DNA of 64,000 nt from positions 186,001-250,000 of the forward strand of contig JAJQRA010000034.1 of assembly GCA_046533095.1 (NCBI GenBank), written 5' to 3'. Source of the DNA: ZAX-1 sp046533095. GTDB taxonomy: Bacteria; Bacillota; Clostridia; Lachnospirales; Lachnospiraceae. A model generated the notes under the pieces. It saw only the letters and a list, made by a program, of their open reading frames with translations. It ran no database searches and was not told where the DNA came from. This document shows positions 62,958-64,000 of this stretch, one piece after another (position 1 is the stretch's first letter; each line of letters begins with the position of its first letter). Position numbers and translations under genes: made by a program.

Positions 62958-64000
62958 ATGAAACTAAGGGTACGGTTAATCGTTTCTTTTTGCATTATCA
63001 TATTTGTTCCAGTGCTTTTAGCAGGTGTGACACTCTGGGGATTTGGAAAGATTCAGTTAAAAGCGATACAGCAAAACTATGAAATAGAGGGAAACCCCTA
63101 TGATTACCTGACCAACTCCGTTCGCGTGCTGAGCAGGGTTACGAAATCAAATTTTGAATCATTGCAAAAGATAGCAAATTCAAAACCGGAAAATTTGGAA
63201 GATATACAATTTTTAGATGAGGTCAATCAGAGCCTTACACATAAATGTTCCTATATTATTGTCCGCAAAGACCGTGCCTTAATCTATAATGGAAATTCAA
63301 TTGTACCAGAGAATCTGCCTGAGTATAAAACGGAGGATGGCAATGCAAGTTCTGGCATCTACGTGGACGGCGAGGAACAGTGCCTGATGAAACAAATTAA
63401 TTTTAAATTTAAAGATGGTGCGAATGGCAGCATCTTTATTGTGACATCAATGGAGCAGGTTATACCGGAAATGAAAGATATCATGGTTGATTTAGGGGTT
63501 TCGATTGTTTTGATTCTTGTATTTACTGGAGGAATGCTAACTATTTGGATTTATAAAGGGATTATTAACCCAATCAGAAAATTGCAGGTTGCCGTACAGA
63601 ACATCAAAGAAGGCAATTTGGATTTTACAATAGAGGCGGAAAGCCATGATGAAATAGGCGAGCTATGCCAAAATTTTGAAGAGATGCGTCAGCGCCTAAA
63701 AGATTCTGCGGAAGAAAAGATAAGTGGAGAAACGGAAAATAAAGTATTAATCAGCAATATTTCACATGATTTGAAAACACCGATTACAGCCATTAAAGGA
63801 TATGTGGAGGGTATTATTGATGGCGTTGCAGATACGCCGGAAAAGATGGATAAATATATCCGCACTATTTTTAATAAGGCAAATGAAATGAATACGCTTA
63901 TCAATGAGTTGACGCTATATTCCCAAATTGATACAAACCGTATTCCATATAATTTTAAAAAAATTCATATAGCCCATTATTTTGACGACTGCGTAGAAGA
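62958..64000 (+). CDS. Sensor histidine kinase, 3' end outside the window
   Basis: The first 347 codons of a membrane-bound two-component kinase. TM1 is about residues 7-27, an extracytoplasmic sensor region about 30-170, TM2 about 176-196 (LGVSIVLILVFTGGMLTIWI). A HAMP linker follows (INPIRKLQVAVQNIKEGNLD, then DEIGEL), and a dimerisation/phosphoacceptor helix with ISHDLKTPITAIKGY, where His is the phosphorylation site. The ATP-binding domain begins at the edge and is cut. AAAGGTG lies nine bases before ATG 62958. No response regulator gene precedes it, unlike most such pairs; it may follow outside the window. Confidence 0.9.
   Translation, partial: MKLRVRLIVSFCIIIFVPVLLAGVTLWGFGKIQLKAIQQNYEIEGNPYDYLTNSVRVLSRVTKSNFESLQKIANSKPENLEDIQFLDEVNQSLTHKCSYIIVRKDRALIYNGNSIVPENLPEYKTEDGNASSGIYVDGEEQCLMKQINFKFKDGANGSIFIVTSMEQVIPEMKDIMVDLGVSIVLILVFTGGMLTIWIYKGIINPIRKLQVAVQNIKEGNLDFTIEAESHDEIGELCQNFEEMRQRLKDSAEEKISGETENKVLISNISHDLKTPITAIKGYVEGIIDGVADTPEKMDKYIRTIFNKANEMNTLINELTLYSQIDTNRIPYNFKKIHIAHYFDDCVE

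Overview
The window is AT-rich Gram-positive DNA, most likely from an anaerobic Clostridia member near Lachnospiraceae. This is inferred from base composition, strong GGAGG-type ribosome binding sites, the short (about 480 aa) prolyl-tRNA synthetase, a FliB-like flagellin methylase, and the types of transporter and IS element. No rRNA, tRNA or CRISPR array was seen.

Region 1 (1-2.3 kb) is a margin of decayed genes: a frameshifted solute-binding protein, a wrecked hydrolase gene with an internal 29-bp duplication, and one intact reverse-strand gene, an Sfp-type phosphopantetheinyl transferase. Region 2 (2.3-36.5 kb) is one long co-directional array. It runs: TetR regulator, MacB/FtsX-type ABC exporter, crotonyl-CoA carboxylase/reductase, free-standing aryl-acid AMP ligase, free-standing heterocyclization (Cy) domain, free carrier protein, Cy-like-A-PCP-(dead PCP), type II thioesterase, PCP-C, (dead A)-AL-KR-T-TR, free carrier protein, KS-AT-ACP, AL-KR-ACP, C-(A remnant)-PCP, KS-(dead AT)-ACP-C, second type II thioesterase. 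This is a hybrid NRPS/PKS cluster broken into unusually small polypeptides, with several vestigial domains. The PPTase would activate its eight intact carrier domains. The reductase would supply an alkylmalonyl (probably ethylmalonyl) extender to the only intact AT, which carries an RAGH selectivity motif. The ABC pair would export the product under TetR control. I infer an aryl-capped product, probably thiazoline- or oxazoline-containing, with alpha-hydroxy units, possibly released reductively because no type I thioesterase is present.

Region 3 (36.5-46.1 kb) begins with a LysR remnant. It then holds a large two-GT2 glycosyltransferase, 5'-truncated near an IS110 element, followed by a pile-up of IS elements. 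The IS110 has an intact transposase and a structured, bridge-RNA-like left end. The others are ISAs1 and IS1634 remnants and an IS4-type element with exact 18-bp inverted repeats and a 9-bp target duplication.

Region 4 (46.1-55.4 kb) looks like a surface or flagellar glycosylation island in decay. It has a broken copy of a glycosyltransferase whose intact paralogue lies 6 kb downstream, frameshifted CDP-sugar genes (rfbF, rfbG, rfbH), an intact fucosyltransferase-like gene, an intact FliB-like gene, a MITE-like element and a GDP-mannose pyrophosphorylase gene.

Region 5 (55.5-64 kb) is ordinary chromosome: proS, a histidine phosphatase, a GPH-type symporter and a D-2-hydroxyacid dehydrogenase on the plus strand; a zinc-dependent phospholipase C-like gene and two alkylation-repair genes on the minus strand; and the first two thirds of a sensor histidine kinase that runs off the window.
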